Positions 5,609-7,089 of a stretch of 7,089 nt of DNA are shown here, in pieces. Every line of letters begins with the position of its first letter. The stretch's first letter is position 1. The position numbers were made by a program, and so were the translations under genes. This DNA is from an uncultured Clostridium sp. (lineage in GTDB: Bacteria > Bacillota > Clostridia > UBA1212 > UBA1255): assembly GCA_900555605.1 (NCBI GenBank), contig USLW01000103.1:1-7089 (forward strand), written 5' to 3'. The notes below the pieces were generated by a model that saw nothing but the letters and a program-made list of their open reading frames with translations, did no database searches and was not told where the DNA came from.

Positions 5609-5617
5609 ATGTTTTTT

Positions 5618-6172
5618 ATGGGTGTGATTCGGATAAATCCTATCATTTTTGAAGGGGCGCCGGCGGAACAGGCGGGGCGGCTGGTAAAGGAGATGGCGGT
5701 ATATGCCTTACTGGATGCACTTTCTATTTCGTACGCAAGGCTGGAGCATGATCCGGCTGGAACCATTGCAGATTGTTCAGCGGTGGAGCAGACTCTGAAA
5801 GTCCCAATCTGCAAAAATCTATTTTTATGCAATACGCAGAAAACACAATTTTACCTGCTGCTAATGCCGGGCAATAAGAAATTCATGACAAAGGAGCTTT
5901 CCAAACAGCTCGGGTGTGCGCGGCTATCCTTTGCAGATGCAGAGGCAATGGAAAAATATCTGAATATAACGCCTGGCTCAGTCAGCGTGCTGGGGCTGAT
6001 GTATGATCAAGACTGTGCTGTCCGGCTGCTGATTGATGAGGCGCTTTTGCAGGAAACTTATATCGGATGTCATCCCTGCGTGAATACCGCAAGCCTGAAA
6101 ATCAGGCTGCAGGATATTTTACAGATCTTTTTGCCGTATACCAGGCACATACCTGATTTTGTAAGACTATAA
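5618..6172 (+). CDS. YbaK/PrdX-type aminoacyl-tRNA deacylase (prolyl-tRNA synthetase-associated domain protein)
   Basis: The family hydrolyses tRNA-Pro mischarged with alanine or a similar amino acid, a free-standing proofreading step that backs up prolyl-tRNA synthetase in the cytoplasm. With start 5618 it has 184 residues. A ~25-residue N-terminal extension precedes the deacylase fold. Family hallmarks are YARLEHDPAGTIADC (39-53), VPICKNLFL (62-70) with Lys66 as the probable catalytic lysine, the FYLLLMPGNKKF strand (78-89), LGCARLSFADAE (98-109), and TPGSVSVLGLMYD (118-130). The C-terminal GCHPCVNTASLKI segment (150-162) follows. The match is closest to the PrdX/ProXp-ala branch, so alanyl-tRNA-Pro is the best-guess substrate; this is inferred. 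No proline reductase gene is in view. Upstream lies the terminator-and-repeat leader, which may affect its expression. ATG 5609 would add three residues. Confidence 0.9.
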   Translation: MGVIRINPIIFEGAPAEQAGRLVKEMAVYALLDALSISYARLEHDPAGTIADCSAVEQTLKVPICKNLFLCNTQKTQFYLLLMPGNKKFMTKELSKQLGCARLSFADAEAMEKYLNITPGSVSVLGLMYDQDCAVRLLIDEALLQETYIGCHPCVNTASLKIRLQDILQIFLPYTRHIPDFVRL

Positions 6173-6320
6173 TGGGGAGGAAAGGATAGGGCGATGGGGA
6201 AAGCGAGAGATAAAAGGATCGGGTAAAATAAAGACTGCGCGGCATATGGCGCTGTCCGCAATATATAAAATATAAGAATGAGACGAATTTTCAGAAAACG
6301 GAAAGAGATGACGAAGAACA
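6173..6320. other. Intergenic region between the deacylase and PHP genes
   Basis: This is a purine-rich 148-base gap. It contains a 10-codon reading frame (6194-6226) behind GGAGG and GGATAGGG, a short dyad around CATATG (~6232-6254, no T tail), and AT-rich possible -10 boxes (TATAAA 6264, TATAAG 6271) without a convincing -35. No clear terminator was seen. Confidence 0.5.
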
Positions 6321-7019
6321 TTGACAGATTTAGTAAAGGAATATCCCTTTAAGATTGAACTGCACGCCCATACAAAGCCGGTAAGCGGCTGCAGCGATAT
6401 TTTTCCGAAGGAATTGGTTCATACGTATGCTGCCCTTGGATACGATGCAGTTGTGCTGACAAATCATTTTGAGCCGTCGCGCTTAAACCTAAAATCTGCA
6501 GAGGAAAGCGCGCTGCTGTATCTGAATGATTGGCACTGCGCGCAGAAGGAAGGTAAAAAGGCCGGACTTCTGGTCTTGCTGGGCATGGAGATTCGTTTTA
6601 CCGAAAATAGCAACGATTATCTTGTATATGGACTGGAGGAGGACGATATTATACGTGCATATGCATTTCTCGGAGAGGGAATCGAACGGTTCAGCAAAGC
6701 GTTTCGGCGTCCCCGGCATATAATCGTTCAGGCACATCCGTTTCGGAACGGGTGTACTCCGGCAGAGCCGTCCCTTCTGGACGGAATAGAAAGCTTTAAT
6801 ATGCATCCGAACCATAATTCCAGAAACGGAACTGCAATCCGATTTGCGAAACAGCACGGACTGCTGACAACTGCCGGAACGGATTATCATCATCGCGGTC
6901 ATGAAGGCTTGGCAGCGGTCCGGACTGCTGTTTTACCGCAAAGTTCCTGTGCGCTTGTTGATATTTTACGATCAGGGAACTACGTATTTGATCTTTGCGG
7001 CAGCATTGTAATTCCTTGA
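6321..7019 (+). CDS. PHP-domain metal-dependent phosphoesterase
   Basis: This 232-residue cytoplasmic protein of the PHP (polymerase and histidinol phosphatase) superfamily is expected to hydrolyse a phosphate ester using two or three metal ions; the substrate is unknown. Visible metal-site motifs, in order, are HAH (His15, His17), TNHF (Asn48-His49, where many relatives have Asp-His), GMEI (Glu90), QAHPF (His139), FNMHPNHNSRN (His162, His165) and AGTDYHH (Asp188, His190). The set is essentially complete, so activity is likely. It is shorter than typical histidinol phosphatases of the HisK type (about 270 residues), and no his genes are near, so that role is not claimed. The start must lie after the in-frame TGA at 6309. 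TTG 6321 is the only initiator before the conserved IELHAH region, with only weak Shine-Dalgarno-like purines upstream. The out-of-frame ATG at 6308 opens just 14 codons. Confidence 0.88.
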   Translation: MTDLVKEYPFKIELHAHTKPVSGCSDIFPKELVHTYAALGYDAVVLTNHFEPSRLNLKSAEESALLYLNDWHCAQKEGKKAGLLVLLGMEIRFTENSNDYLVYGLEEDDIIRAYAFLGEGIERFSKAFRRPRHIIVQAHPFRNGCTPAEPSLLDGIESFNMHPNHNSRNGTAIRFAKQHGLLTTAGTDYHHRGHEGLAAVRTAVLPQSSCALVDILRSGNYVFDLCGSIVIP

Positions 7020-7089
7020 GTGCGGATAACAGAACAACGCGCGGATTTATCTGGTTTGTCTTCGTTCACAATACTGCCGATTCACCGGC

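Larger units (their letters stand above)
5242..5617. other. Non-coding region between the lipoprotein and deacylase genes
   Basis: This 376-base stretch contains a T-rich segment (5259-5312), a possible promoter (5311-5341), a strong terminator (5363-5409) and four G/C-rich dyad repeats in T-rich DNA (5417-5510). One frame stays open across 5311-5604. It begins with TTG without a ribosome binding site, crosses the terminator, and reads the fourth repeat in a different frame from the first three, so I do not call it a gene. Confidence 0.65.

Noticed and set aside
6070..6321. Reverse-strand 83-codon frame across the deacylase end and the following gap
   Set aside because: It overlaps the conserved C-terminus of the deacylase, and its hydrophobic look comes from reverse reading of purine-rich DNA.
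7020..7089. Last 70 bases after the PHP gene
   Set aside because: No gene start, hairpin or promoter could be supported on either strand in so short a stretch.

Overview
The window looks like chromosomal DNA of a low-to-mid GC Gram-positive anaerobe, most likely of the class Clostridia. This rests on strong AGGAGG-type ribosome binding sites, GTG/TTG starts, a YugP-family protease, a prolyl-tRNA-synthetase-associated (YbaK/PrdX-type) deacylase, a long-form SerA, and intrinsic terminators with long T tracts. All convincing genes are on the + strand. No rRNA, tRNA, insertion sequence, CRISPR array or phage gene was seen. The taxonomic call is an inference from gene content and style, not from a search.

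Left part (1-3654): the window opens inside tyrA (prephenate dehydrogenase, tyrosine synthesis), whose NAD-binding half lies outside. Then come a membrane zinc protease of the YugP family, a dCMP deaminase (dUMP supply for thymidylate), and, after a 158-base gap with a possible promoter, serA (first step of serine synthesis, long form with an ACT regulatory domain). The first three genes are 56-76 bases apart and could be co-transcribed. They share no pathway, so this is a housekeeping cluster rather than a single machine.

Middle (3655-5241): an AEC-family (auxin efflux carrier-like) transporter follows serA closely. A perfect 11-bp hairpin followed by a T-rich tract, in form a factor-independent terminator, lies inside the first codons of this transporter gene. 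A 313-base gap follows, with a short tandem repeat and a good sigma-A-type promoter that drives a 68-residue lipoprotein carrying two CxxC motifs.

Right part (5242-7089): a 376-base non-coding stretch holds a possible promoter, a very strong terminator, and four imperfect 15-base G/C-rich dyad repeats in T-rich DNA. It leads into a YbaK/PrdX-type aminoacyl-tRNA deacylase (proofreading of mischarged tRNA-Pro). After another 148-base gap comes a PHP-domain metal-dependent phosphoesterase with a TTG start.

No complete new system is evident. The points most worth a second look are the terminator embedded in the AEC gene start, the terminator-plus-repeat leader before the deacylase, and the small two-CxxC lipoprotein.
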